64,000 nt of DNA from Desulfobacteraceae bacterium UBA2245 (GTDB lineage Bacteria > Desulfobacterota > Desulfobacteria > Desulfobacterales > UBA2245). A program made the position numbers and the translations under genes. Shown here piece after piece: positions 1 to 8,375 of this stretch. The DNA is taken from assembly GCA_002347265.1 (NCBI GenBank), contig DDYB01000028.1:14142-78141 (forward strand), in the 5' to 3' direction. The notes under the pieces were generated by a model. That model did no database searches. It had not been told where the DNA came from and was given only the letters and a program-made list of their open reading frames with translations. Each line of letters starts with the position of its first letter. Position 1 is the stretch's first letter.

Positions 1-786
1 GGCGTAAAACTGGAATGCAACGCGGTGATCGGCCGGATCGTCAGCCTGGACGAGCTGTTCGCGCAGGGATACGATGCGATTTTCCTCGGCGTGGGCGCCG
101 GTCTTCCCACCTTCCTCAATGTGCCGGGCGAGAACATGATCGGCATCATGTCGGCCAATGAATATCTGACCCGTTCCAACCTGATGAAGGCTTACAAGTT
201 CCCCGAATACGACACACCGATCATTCTCGGCAAAAACGTCATCACCCTGGGCGCCGGCAACGTGGCCATGGATTCGGCCCGTACCGCTCTGCGTCTGGGC
301 GCTGACAGCTCCAAGATCGTCTATCGTCGGTCCAGAGCAGAAGTTCCCGCAAGAGGTGCCGAAGTGCATCATGCCGAGCAAGAAGGCGTTGAATTCCATT
401 TCCTCACCGCTCCGGTGAAATTCATCGGCAATGCCGAGGGCCGCGTTGTGGCTATGGAAGGCCTGAAGATGGAGCTTGGCGAGCCGGATGCTTCCGGACG
501 CCGCCGTCCGGTTCCGATTCCGGGCTCCGAGTTCACGATGGAGACCGACCTGGTCATCATTGCTGTGGGCACCGGCGCCAACCCGCTGCTGACCCAGAGC
601 ACCGAAGGCCTGAAACTCAACAAGTGGGGCTATATTATTGCGGATGAGAAAGACGGAAAGACCTCCAAGAAGGGTGTCTGGGCCGGCGGCGATATCGTTA
701 CCGGTGCGGCGACCGTTATTCTGGCCATGGGCGCCGGAAGAAGCGCTGCCAACTCCATGCACGAGTATCTGACCCGCGGCTGGTAA
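1..786 (+). CDS. GltA/NfnB-like NAD(P)H-dependent flavoprotein oxidoreductase, 3' part (5' truncated by window)
   Basis: The reading frame is open from base 1, so only the C-terminal ~261 residues are here. Visible features are a pyridine-nucleotide-binding glycine motif (LGAGNVAMDSARTALRLGA) and a C-terminal FAD-binding segment (VWAGGDIVTGAATVILAMGAGRSAA). Both are typical of the glutamate synthase small-subunit family, which includes homotetrameric GltA, sulfide dehydrogenase alpha and NfnB. These proteins pass electrons between NAD(P)H, flavins and partner Fe-S clusters in the cytoplasm. The N-terminal Fe-S domain that would help separate GltA from NfnB/SudB lies outside the window, so the subfamily is left open. 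A strong terminator follows the stop codon. Confidence 0.85.
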   Translation, partial: GVKLECNAVIGRIVSLDELFAQGYDAIFLGVGAGLPTFLNVPGENMIGIMSANEYLTRSNLMKAYKFPEYDTPIILGKNVITLGAGNVAMDSARTALRLGADSSKIVYRRSRAEVPARGAEVHHAEQEGVEFHFLTAPVKFIGNAEGRVVAMEGLKMELGEPDASGRRRPVPIPGSEFTMETDLVIIAVGTGANPLLTQSTEGLKLNKWGYIIADEKDGKTSKKGVWAGGDIVTGAATVILAMGAGRSAANSMHEYLTRGW

Positions 787-846
787 TTTCCGGCTCTCGT
801 CATATGATTGCAAAGCCGATCACCGCTGGGTCGGTTTGACATGAAA

Positions 847-881
847 TAAAAAAAGGCGCGCCACCGGGCGCGCCTTTTTTT
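847..881 (+). terminator. Rho-independent terminator after the GltA/NfnB-like gene
   Basis: Arms GGCGCGCC (855-862) and GGCGCGCC (867-874) form an 8-bp all-GC stem with a 4-nt loop, followed by seven T. A run of A precedes the stem, so it could also stop transcription from the other strand. Confidence 0.9.
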
Positions 882-939
882 ATGGGTGCGAGCGGCAGGG
901 CGCCTTCACACGGCGATGAAAGTTCGCAGCGGGCGGTTT

Positions 940-1077
940 ACCTGCGCCTAAGCACGCCTGCCGGCGTCAGCAGATCCCGCCAATAACTCACCACATATGT
1001 TTTGATAAATGCTTCGCTTGCCGCATCTCAGCAAGCTTTGCCTGAAGGCCTGTTTCTTCTTTTTCAGCAGACTGTCA
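940..1077. repeat. Diverged copy of a dispersed intergenic repeat (second copy at 42563-42712)
   Basis: This stretch aligns collinearly with the repeat near 42.6 kb. Shared landmarks in the same order are CTGCGCCT, CGCCAAT, CTCAC, ATATG, ATGCT, CGCTTG, TTGCCTGA, GGCCTG, TTCTT and TTTTTCA. It fills most of the 466-base gap between the GltA-like gene and rhlE; I see nothing else in that gap apart from the terminator. This copy is more degenerate and its outer inverted ends are hard to see. Confidence 0.55.
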
Positions 1078-1252
1078 GATTACGCAGAAGAAAAAACAGA
1101 AAAACAAAATACCGAAATCTGCGGACAAAAAAAGAATTCGAAGTTTTTTCGGGGAAGCCGGAATCTACCCGCCAGCCGTGGGCATGTGGGCGGACGAAGG
1201 GCGTACGCCCTCCGTCTACCGTATTTTTTGAAATGCGGTCCGCTGTGTTTTT

Positions 1253-2554
1253 TCAGCGAGTACGGCGCGGACCTGCGGCACAGGTTGCTGACCGACCGGC
1301 CCGCTGCTTTCCGTTCTCGAAAGGTTTTGCTTTTGGTGCGTAAAATGCCGACGTGTGCGTCCGGCTTTTGGATCCGGGGTGCAATGCCGGCTGAGACGGA
1401 CGAAAGCCGGTGGCCGGCTTTTGCGGTTCAGCGGCACCGTAGTCAAAGTCGGCCAGGGTGCGGCGTTCGACCTTGGCACCGAGGACCCGGTCGATGGCGC
1501 GCACCATATTGGCGTCTTCGCCGGTGATCAGGGTGAGGGCCTCTCCCCTGCGTTCGGCCCGGCCGGTTCGGCCGATGCGGTGGATATAGGCATCCGGCGT
1601 ATTCGGAATATCGTAATTGATGACATGCGAGACACGGGAAACGTCTATGCCGCGAGCGGCGATGTCGGTGGCCACCAGAATCTGAAATGTTCCGGCGCGA
1701 AACCCATCCAGCGCGGCCTGGCGTTTTGCCTGGGAAAGATTTCCCTGCAGCGATGCAGAACGGTAACCGGCCCTGACAAGCTGTTCTCCCAGACGCTTTG
1801 CCCGCTGCTTGGTGCGGGTGAAAACCAGCACCGATCCGCTTCGGGTCTGGCGCAGGAGATTGATCAGCAGGGCGGTTTTTAAATGCGAAGCCACCGGGTA
1901 AAGGGCGTGGCTGACGGTGTCCGCCGGCGCCGTGATGCCAACCTGGACGGAGACCGGGTTTCGCAGAATATCCTTGGCCAGATGCCGGATTTCGGCGGGC
2001 ATGGTCGCTGAAAACAGAAGGGTCTGGCGCTTTGCCGGCAGGCGCTGCAAAATCCTTCGAATGTCGGGCAAAAATCCCATGTCGAACATATGGTCCGCCT
2101 CGTCCAGGACCAGCATCTCCACTCCCGAAAGATCAACGGTTTTCCGGTCAATATGATCAAGCAGCCGCCCCGGGCAGGCGACCACGATCTCGGCGCCCTT
2201 CTTTAATTTCTGAATCTGGGCGTTGATGTTCACGCCGCCATAGACAGTGACGCTTCGCAGACCGGTCCGACCTGCGAGTAACTCGATTGCCTTGTGAATC
2301 TGTTCGGTCAGTTCGCGGGTGGGGGCGACGATCAATGCGCGGATGCGGCCCCGCTCCCCCTGCATCAGCCTGTGAAGGATCGGCAGCGCAAAGGCGGCCG
2401 TCTTTCCGGTTCCGGTTTGAGCCAGTCCGATCACGTCGCTTCCCAGCATGACCGGCGGAATTGCCTGGGTCTGAATGGGGGTCGGCGTGACAAAACCCGC
2501 CCCTGAAACCCCGGCCAAAACGCCGGGATGCAGATTAAATAGTTGAAAATTCAT
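1253..2554 (-). CDS. rhlE: DEAD-box ATP-dependent RNA helicase, RhlE type
   Basis: A 433-residue cytoplasmic RNA helicase that unwinds short RNA duplexes, probably in ribosome assembly and RNA turnover. The family motifs appear in order: Q motif near residue 25 (GFVTPTPIQTQAIP), motif I AQTGTGKT, Ia PTRELTEQI, Ib TPGR-like CPGR, motif II DEAD, motif III SAT, then ARGIDV and HRIGRTGRA in the second RecA domain. A basic tail of about 60 residues follows, as in RhlE. The frame stays open 29 codons further upstream, but ATG at 2554 has a proper AAGGA site and begins at the usual family N-terminus. The extra upstream frame runs through a terminator-like hairpin, so it is leader rather than protein. 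Confidence 0.9.
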   Translation of the reverse strand: MNFQLFNLHPGVLAGVSGAGFVTPTPIQTQAIPPVMLGSDVIGLAQTGTGKTAAFALPILHRLMQGERGRIRALIVAPTRELTEQIHKAIELLAGRTGLRSVTVYGGVNINAQIQKLKKGAEIVVACPGRLLDHIDRKTVDLSGVEMLVLDEADHMFDMGFLPDIRRILQRLPAKRQTLLFSATMPAEIRHLAKDILRNPVSVQVGITAPADTVSHALYPVASHLKTALLINLLRQTRSGSVLVFTRTKQRAKRLGEQLVRAGYRSASLQGNLSQAKRQAALDGFRAGTFQILVATDIAARGIDVSRVSHVINYDIPNTPDAYIHRIGRTGRAERRGEALTLITGEDANMVRAIDRVLGAKVERRTLADFDYGAAEPQKPATGFRPSQPALHPGSKSRTHTSAFYAPKAKPFENGKQRAGRSATCAAGPRRTR

Positions 2555-2578
2555 AAATTCCTTCTTTCTGTGTTCCCC

Positions 2579-2610
2579 AAAAAAAGAAAGCCCCGGGATA
2601 ACCCGGGGCT
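2579..2610 (-). promoter_or_regulatory. Terminator-like hairpin in the rhlE 5' leader (candidate attenuator)
   Basis: Read on the minus strand, arms AGCCCCGGG and CCCGGGGCT (2610-2602 and 2597-2589) form a 9-bp stem with a 4-nt loop. A TTC and seven T follow. The structure ends about 25 nt before the rhlE start codon, between any upstream promoter and the ribosome binding site. It therefore has the form of an intrinsic terminator that would stop rhlE mRNA before translation. Attenuation is inferred from shape and position only. Confidence 0.6.
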
Positions 2611-2811
2611 GTACGATGCTTTCGCTTTCATGCAGGAACAACGGTTATATTGATGCAACCTTAACAGGTCCGTTGATGGCTGTAAAGGAGAATCTCATTC
2701 AGACGCAAAATAAATCTTTAATTCTGAATATTTGAGCGCCACAAGCATGCATTGCATAAAATGCTTTCACCGTTTTCCAGCGAGCACCTCGGCGCTGTTC
2801 GTTCTCCTGTA

Positions 2812-4182
2812 TCAGATACCTGTCCTGGCCCGAGCCAAGCCGGCCTTGTTCTTCAGATTTTCTATCATGATATCAAAATTGAAAATCTGATTCAGGATAA
2901 TTGCGATAATGGTAGTCGTTGACAGCGGGTCCGTAAAAAGTGTTTGAATGAAGTCAGGAGTACGCGCATAGAGGCCCGGCAGAAACCCGGTGCTCAACCC
3001 GAAAAAGAGGGATATCCCGACAACAAAGGTCTTGCGTGAATTCCATGCTTCGCTGAACATTTCCTCAAGGCCGCTGCATACCATGAAACTTCCGGCAAAG
3101 ATCAGCGCGCCTCCCAGAACCGGTTTGGGTATCATCGTCAAAACCGTTAAGACTTTTGGAAAGAAAGCCAGAGCAAGAAAAATAACTCCCGCGCAGACGC
3201 AGATCCACCGGCTGACGACTTTCGTGGCTCCTGCCACGCCGATATTGCTGGACGAGGTGTCCACCGCCATTCCTCCCATCAATCCGGCCAGCAAGGTTGA
3301 AAAACCATCCGCCATCAGACCGTTTCGAATCGGGACGAAATTCGTTTCTTTTAATTCCGGTTCCGATATTTTCTGAGCAACCAGGAGATTGCCGAAGGAT
3401 TTAAGCGAACCAATTATGGCAACGATGGAAACGGTTAAGATCATTCCAAAATCAAATTTGATTCCGCTGAATTGTGGTCCGATAACGGGCAGGGCAAACA
3501 GAGGATAATCTTTCACAACCGCAAGAGAGTGCCAGTATTCAGGCAGGATGATCAGCGCCAGAATCCACCCTGCCAGCATGCCGATCAGCAGGCAGTACAT
3601 TTTGACAAATCCCTTGCCCCAGACATTGGCCAGGACCATCACGAAGAGAGAAAACGTACCCACGAAGATATCGATGCCCTTGATTGCATCATCACGAAAC
3701 GCCAGCCCGAAAAATGAGGCAATCGCCGGTTTGATGATGCTGATGCCGATCATGAGCATGACCAGTCCGACAATATATGTGGGGAAAAGTCTTTTGAGTT
3801 TTTCAATGACAGGGGCAAGTGCCATTTCGGCCAGTCCGGCAACAATGATCATTCCCCGCATGAGTGGAATCCCCCCGGCCCATGCAGCCGACAACGACAA
3901 ACTGAAGTAGGAGGGACCCACCACATTCGGGCACAGATAACCGGAGCCGATAAACGGCAATCGAAGCGCCTGGATGATGGAGCCGAAACCTGCCGCAATC
4001 ATTGAAAAAGCGAGCAGGGTTGCGGCAAATTCAGTCGATTCGTTCAGTTGAGCGGCGAAGAGAATCGGAAAAGCGAGAGATACAAACAACAAAAGGACGT
4101 GTTGAAAAGATAACACCAGCAGGTGCCCCACGGGCGGAACCTGGTTTACTGAATACTCGTAATGCTTGCCGTCTTTTGCCAT
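2812..4182 (-). CDS. NCS2-family purine/uracil (xanthine/uracil) permease
   Basis: A 456-residue, very hydrophobic inner-membrane protein of the nucleobase:cation symporter-2 family, which imports uracil, xanthine or related bases. About a dozen membrane segments can be recognised. The segment CPNVVGPSYFSLSLSAAWAGG and the QKISEPELKETNFVPIRNG loop fit the family, but exact substrate cannot be read. The frame opens at TTG 4200. ATG 4182 is preferred because CAGGAG sits 6 nt upstream. The start lies 14 nt after the original stop codon (4197-4199) of the lipoprotein gene now split by the IS, so the two were one operon. The insertion separates this gene from its ancestral promoter. Confidence 0.85.
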   Translation of the reverse strand: MAKDGKHYEYSVNQVPPVGHLLVLSFQHVLLLFVSLAFPILFAAQLNESTEFAATLLAFSMIAAGFGSIIQALRLPFIGSGYLCPNVVGPSYFSLSLSAAWAGGIPLMRGMIIVAGLAEMALAPVIEKLKRLFPTYIVGLVMLMIGISIIKPAIASFFGLAFRDDAIKGIDIFVGTFSLFVMVLANVWGKGFVKMYCLLIGMLAGWILALIILPEYWHSLAVVKDYPLFALPVIGPQFSGIKFDFGMILTVSIVAIIGSLKSFGNLLVAQKISEPELKETNFVPIRNGLMADGFSTLLAGLMGGMAVDTSSSNIGVAGATKVVSRWICVCAGVIFLALAFFPKVLTVLTMIPKPVLGGALIFAGSFMVCSGLEEMFSEAWNSRKTFVVGISLFFGLSTGFLPGLYARTPDFIQTLFTDPLSTTTIIAIILNQIFNFDIMIENLKNKAGLARARTGI

Positions 4183-4345
4183 GAGGTGCTCCTGTTTCAA
4201 TAAGGTGGTTCCGGAAGATCCGTAATCGCCGCAAAATAGATTTCGCTTCCATCGATCATTGTTTTGCGAATGTACAGGGATTTTTTGATCGGTTCTCTTT
4301 TATACCTGTTTTTAGCGATAAACACCTCCCACACCCTGTCTTGAG

Positions 4346-4353
4346 ACTCAAGT
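4346..4353. repeat. Left target-site duplication of the IS256-family element
   Basis: ACTCAAGT directly abuts the left inverted repeat and is repeated exactly at 5783-5790. Eight bases is the normal duplication size for IS256-family transposition. Confidence 0.93.
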
Positions 4354-5782
4354 GAGGGTGTTCAGAATTCTGTGTCAGTTAACTGAAAGCTGATATAGTC
4401 AGCGAAACAAGGAGAACTGACATGAATCAACAAGACCATGAATTCGATTTTTCAACAGCCCTGAAAGCCATCCAGGAAGGCAAGCCGCTTCTGGGCAGGG
4501 AAGGCATTCTCACGCCGTTAATCAAAAATCTCACCGAAGCAGCCCTTGAAGGCGAACTGGATTCGCATCTGGGCCAGGAAATCACCGCCAACCGCCGCAA
4601 TGGGAAAAGCCGGAAGACCATCAAATCCTTGAATGGCAATTTTGAGTTGCGTACCCCTCGGGACCGTGACGGGACCTTTTCTCCCCAATTGGTCAAGAAG
4701 CATCAGACCAGCCTGAATGACGAGATTGAGCAGAAAATAATTGCCCTATATGGCCTGGGTATGAGCTACCAGGATATCTCGGCCCATCTTCAGGAGATAT
4801 ACGGTCTTGAGGTGTCTACCGGTACCTTGAGCGTCATTACCGATAAAATTATCCATACGGTCAAAGAATGGCAAGCCCGGCCCCTGGCATCGATCTATCC
4901 GATTGTCTGGCTCGATGCCATCCATTATAAGATCCGTGAAAACGGCAAGGTTGTCGGCAAGGCAGTGTACACAATCCTCGGCGTCAACCTTGAGGGGCGG
5001 AAGGAAGTTCTGGGTCTGTATATTTCCGAGCATGAAGGGGCCAATTTCTGGCTTCAGGTGCTGACAGATCTTTCGAATCGGGGCGTGAAGGATGTCCTGA
5101 TCGCGTGTGTTGACGGCCTTAAAGGTTTCCCCGAGGCCATTGAGGCTATTTTCCCGAATACCGAGATTCAGCTCTGCGTTGTCCACCAGATCCGGAATTC
5201 TCTGAAGTACGTTGGCTCAAAGAACCAGAAAGAATTCATGGCCGACCTGAAACGTGTATACAAGGCCGGCACAAAAGATTTAGCCGCATCCGAGCTTGAT
5301 ATTTTGGCAGGAAAGTGGAACGAGAAGTATCCCATTGTCATCACATCCTGGCGGAATAATTGGGAACGACTCAGTCAGTATTTCAAATATCCTGAAGATA
5401 TTCGAAGGATTATCTATACAACCAATACCATTGAGGCGGTACACCGTCAGTTTCGGAAACTGACCAAGACCAAAGGCGCTTTTCCGAATCAAGACAGCCT
5501 GTTGAAACTACTGTATATGGGAATTCAGAATGCCAGCAAGAAATGGACGATGCCGATCCAAAACTGGTCACTGACCATTTCTCAGTTGGCGATATTTTTT
5601 GAGGGAAGACTGGATAAGGAGTTGAAACTTTGATAGATTTGCTCTTACAAACCGCTCCAGCAAAAGACAGCTCCTCCGACGAGCTTTTTAATTGGCCCAT
5701 TCTCGGAGCTGTCTTCCGCTTCCGCTCGATTGGGTGGTGGATTGACAATCAAAAGCCGTGACACAGAATTTTGAATACTCCC
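4354..5782 (+). mobile_element. Complete IS256-family insertion sequence (1429 bp)
   Basis: Terminal inverted repeats lie at 4354-4377 (GAGGGTGTTCAGAATTCTGT...) and, inverted, at 5759-5782 (GGGAGTATTCAAAATTCTGT...), matching at about 20 of 24 positions. The element holds one transposase gene reading rightward and is bounded by the exact 8-bp duplication ACTCAAGT. The intact termini, intact gene and perfect duplication point to a fairly recent insertion. About 120 bp of non-coding DNA follow the transposase stop before the right end. Confidence 0.95.
4422..5633 (+). CDS. IS256-family transposase (mutator-type DDE)
   Basis: A 403-residue transposase that cuts and joins the ends of its own element through a DDE active site. 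The acidic residues can be placed in VWLDAIHYKIR (~residue 165), ACVDGLKGFPEAI (~residue 230) and the C-terminal TTNTIEAVHRQFRKLTKTKGAFP (~residue 330). The CVVHQIRNSLKYV stretch is a family hallmark. The N-terminal half holds the DNA-binding part (RNGKSRKTIKSLNGNFELRTPRDRDG). It starts at ATG 4422, with AAGGAG 6 nt upstream. Length is normal for the family and no frameshift is seen, so it is probably active. It is transcribed against the gene it interrupts. Confidence 0.95.
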   Translation: MNQQDHEFDFSTALKAIQEGKPLLGREGILTPLIKNLTEAALEGELDSHLGQEITANRRNGKSRKTIKSLNGNFELRTPRDRDGTFSPQLVKKHQTSLNDEIEQKIIALYGLGMSYQDISAHLQEIYGLEVSTGTLSVITDKIIHTVKEWQARPLASIYPIVWLDAIHYKIRENGKVVGKAVYTILGVNLEGRKEVLGLYISEHEGANFWLQVLTDLSNRGVKDVLIACVDGLKGFPEAIEAIFPNTEIQLCVVHQIRNSLKYVGSKNQKEFMADLKRVYKAGTKDLAASELDILAGKWNEKYPIVITSWRNNWERLSQYFKYPEDIRRIIYTTNTIEAVHRQFRKLTKTKGAFPNQDSLLKLLYMGIQNASKKWTMPIQNWSLTISQLAIFFEGRLDKELKL

Positions 5783-5790
5783 ACTCAAGT
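5783..5790. repeat. Right target-site duplication of the IS256-family element
   Basis: Exact second copy of ACTCAAGT, directly after the right inverted repeat. On the minus strand it supplies the codons at which the lipoprotein frame is broken. Confidence 0.93.
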
Positions 5791-6711
5791 TCCTTGATCG
5801 CCTTTGCAAAAGGTTTGTGCCCCACCTCATCGGTACAATCCAGAAGGTTTGTCTGAAAAATCGTGTCGGCGACAGCGGGGGAAATCAAGAGCTCGCCGTC
5901 TTGACGAAAAGCAAACACGCGAACATCCCGATAATTGTATTTCGAAACCGGATTCGATATATCGTCAAGCACTTTCCATCCTTTTCGTTCGATTAATTGA
6001 GCGGCATCATCTACAATGATTCTGATGAATTCCTTCTCTTCATGGGGATAGTCAATTCCGCCGCCAACAAACAGTTCTTCTCCTTCTGGCGTTCTGACCT
6101 TGAAATGACAGGATGATTTTGGAACCGGATAGAATTTGCCGGGTTCCCACCACGAATAGTGCACCCACGCGTGAGGATTGTTGCGATCTTCCAGTGCCGC
6201 TACAATAAATTGCACCGCTTTTTTGCCGTTTTTGTCGGTTACATCCCAGAGATTTTTGCCCTCCAGATGCTCCATGCCGGCATGAAAAATATTGGTTCCC
6301 TTGATGTCGTAAATATAGAGATAATATTCCGGTGTCCTGAATCGTGCACGGTTATTGCGGAAATAATCCAGACTTTTCAGGCCGTCTTTTTTCAGTATCA
6401 GAGAAGCATCATAGACAAACTTGACTAAATTTTTCGTATCACGGTATTGATACATGGTCAGATTCAAATCTTCATACTGGATCTTACAGCCGGAAATCAA
6501 GATCGCCATCATCAACAGGAGCGCAGGAAAGGCAATCAGAAGTCTCCATGGTTTCGATATCAACATCGTTCCTCCTCGGTAATCTCACGAGTTCTGTAGA
6601 CCGCTCCCCTCCGTCCATGCCGCTCCTCCGATAAATCCTCTCGGAGCAATGCCATCTCGTGGTCCTCGAAACAGCACGATAGCAGGCGGCCGGGATAGAT
6701 CAACTTTTTTA

Positions 6712-7569
6712 TTATAATGAATTTGCGTTAAATGTGTCGCAGGCGCCAATCTGGCCTTTTTTCAGCCCGGTCGAAAACCATCTGACCCGTTGTTCCGACG
6801 AACCATGCGTAAATGAATCCGGCGTCACATACCCCCGGCTTTGCTTTTGAATCCGGTCATCCCCGATGCTGCTGGCGGCATTCAGGGCTTCCTCGACGTC
6901 GCCGCGTTCAAGAATGTGCCGGGCTTTATCGGTATGGTTCGCCCACACCCCGGCCAGACAATCGGCCTGTAATTCCAGACGCACGGAGAGCTGATTGGCC
7001 TGCGTCCGACTGCTTTGACGCTGCAACTGGTGAACCTGGGGCAAAATTCCCAACAGATTCTGCACATGGTGCCCCACTTCATGGGCGATGACATAGGCTT
7101 GCGCAAAATCCCCCGGCACCTTGAAGCGTTCCTGCAGATCGCGATAGAAACTCAAATCAATATACACCTTATAATCCGCCGGGCAATAAAATGGTCCCAT
7201 GGCCGCCTGCGCAAAGCCGCACGCGGAGTCCACCGCGTCTGAAAACAACACCAGTTTCGGTTCCCGGTAGGTTTTGCCCATCTGGGAAAACAGAACATTC
7301 CAGGTGTCTTCTGTATCCGCCAGCACGACCGATACAAACTCGCCCAATTCTATCTCTTCGGCGGTGAGTTCCGTCTGCTGAACCGACCGGCTGTTCTCCT
7401 GAACGCCGCCTTCGTTGAGTATGTTGAGCACGCTGCTGGGGTCGACTCCAAACAGCATCGCAATCACCACAATCACAAGAATCCCGATCCCCCCGCCGAT
7501 CGCCCGTCGCGGCGCTGTCCCCCGCCGGTCTTCCACATTGACGCTTCGTCGTCCATCCTTCCAGCGCAT
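6712..7569 (-). CDS. Neutral zinc metallopeptidase, YpfJ/KPN_02809 family
   Basis: A 285-residue membrane-anchored putative metalloprotease (Pfam zinc_metallopeptidase family). A basic N-terminus (MRWKDGRRS) is followed by one transmembrane helix near residues 23-42 (GGIGILVIVVIAMLFG). The catalytic domain has the HExxH motif AHEVGHHVQ near residue 165. A downstream LQADCLAGVWANH segment probably supplies the third zinc ligand, and the conserved C-terminal TPDSFTHGSSEQRVRWF is present. The physiological substrate of this family is not known. ATG 7569 is chosen over the upstream start at 7659 because GGAGG lies 7 nt before it and family members start this way. It is monocistronic as far as can be seen. 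Confidence 0.88.
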   Translation of the reverse strand: MRWKDGRRSVNVEDRRGTAPRRAIGGGIGILVIVVIAMLFGVDPSSVLNILNEGGVQENSRSVQQTELTAEEIELGEFVSVVLADTEDTWNVLFSQMGKTYREPKLVLFSDAVDSACGFAQAAMGPFYCPADYKVYIDLSFYRDLQERFKVPGDFAQAYVIAHEVGHHVQNLLGILPQVHQLQRQSSRTQANQLSVRLELQADCLAGVWANHTDKARHILERGDVEEALNAASSIGDDRIQKQSRGYVTPDSFTHGSSEQRVRWFSTGLKKGQIGACDTFNANSL

Positions 7570-7785
7570 AATTTTCCTCCTTCTCGCCGGTTTGGCCTTG
7601 CATGCCGGTGCATGATTTTTTCTCGGCATCCTGCTTATAATCGCTTCTTTTGCGTTCATTATAGAGCAGTTTTAACACTTATGCACCTGTCCAGTTTTCC
7701 TGGACCGGCTCTCCCGCCCGGCGCCTGCAAATTATCAGTGAAATTCATGCGGAAAAACAAAACCATCCGTTTCGAAAAAAAGTTC

Positions 7786-7814
7786 TTGACTCTACGAAGA
7801 TGAATTAATAATTA
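7786..7814 (+). promoter_or_regulatory. Candidate sigma-70 promoter for the 88-residue gene
   Basis: TTGACT (7786-7791), 17 nt, TAATTA (7809-7814). It lies about 40 nt upstream of the start codon at 7854. Confidence 0.5.
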
Positions 7815-7853
7815 GTAAAGTGCAGTGTTAACCAAACCAAGGAGGATAAAGGG

Positions 7854-8120
7854 ATGAAAAAAACGATCCGTCTTCCTGATGTGTGCAGTGGAAATGAAAG
7901 GCTGTTTTATGCTGATCCGATTGAATACAACCCGGCATTTGTAAAAACGGCAAGCGGTGATTGGATCAGAGATCCCAAAGGTGAAGCCAAGCTGCAATGT
8001 GCTGAACCTGGGGAGGAATACCTTTGCCGATGGATTATGACGGAAGGCTTAAAAAATCGATTGGAGCTGAATGCGGAGGTTGTCAACAAGCTTTTCGGCG
8101 ACAAACTCGAAGATGAATAA
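7854..8120 (+). CDS. Small protein of unknown function (88 aa)
   Basis: I do not recognise this protein. It has an AAGGAGG site 8 nt before ATG 7854, a promoter-like sequence upstream and a strong terminator after it, so it is very probably a real single-gene unit. The sequence is polar and soluble-looking, with no signal peptide or membrane helix. It has two cysteines that do not form an obvious metal motif (VCSGNE and LQCAEPGEEYLCRW make a loose three-Cys pattern) and an acidic C-terminus (FGDKLEDE). Both neighbours are on the other strand and give no functional hint. Confidence 0.7.
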   Translation: MKKTIRLPDVCSGNERLFYADPIEYNPAFVKTASGDWIRDPKGEAKLQCAEPGEEYLCRWIMTEGLKNRLELNAEVVNKLFGDKLEDE

Positions 8121-8149
8121 CCGATACGCGCTACGACGATATTGACAGG

Positions 8150-8181
8150 AACGGCCGGCTTGATGCCGGCCGTTCTTTTTT
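8150..8181 (+). terminator. Rho-independent terminator after the 88-residue gene
   Basis: Arms AACGGCCGGC (8150-8159) and GCCGGCCGTT (8165-8174) with a 5-nt loop, then C and six T. The rest of the gap up to 8375 holds nothing I can recognise. Confidence 0.9.
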
Positions 8182-8375
8182 CTGGCGTATCTGAAGAAAT
8201 TATAGAAATCAAAAACAGGGTACAATCAAGGGAACAATTTCAAATACCTCCTGCGTTGGCACCTGGATTGCGGATCCAAGCCGCTGCTTCCTTTCGGGGG
8301 GCTACTTGACGCTTTCCGCAGATCATCAAAACCGATTCCGTTCGAGACCCGAAAACTTGCTGTCGAACTTTATTG

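Larger units (their letters stand above)
4197..6566 (-). pseudogene. Cache-domain lipoprotein gene, disrupted by IS256-family insertion
   Basis: The 5' part (6566 to about 5784) encodes 261 residues and the 3' part (4346-4200) the last 49. Removing the IS and one 8-bp target duplication restores one uninterrupted 310-residue frame ending at TGA 4199-4197. The protein has a lipoprotein signal peptide with lipobox LISGC (Cys27). It then carries a single-cache-like sensor domain (YDIKGTNIFHAG, GKNLWDVTDKNGK, HAWVHYSWWEPG) on the periplasmic side. The restored end (SLYIRKTMIDG, EIYFAAITD) matches a final cache beta strand. As the DNA stands, translation runs into the IS and adds about 31 foreign residues, so the product is probably non-functional. 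Start ATG 6566 has GAGGAGG upstream. Confidence 0.85.
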
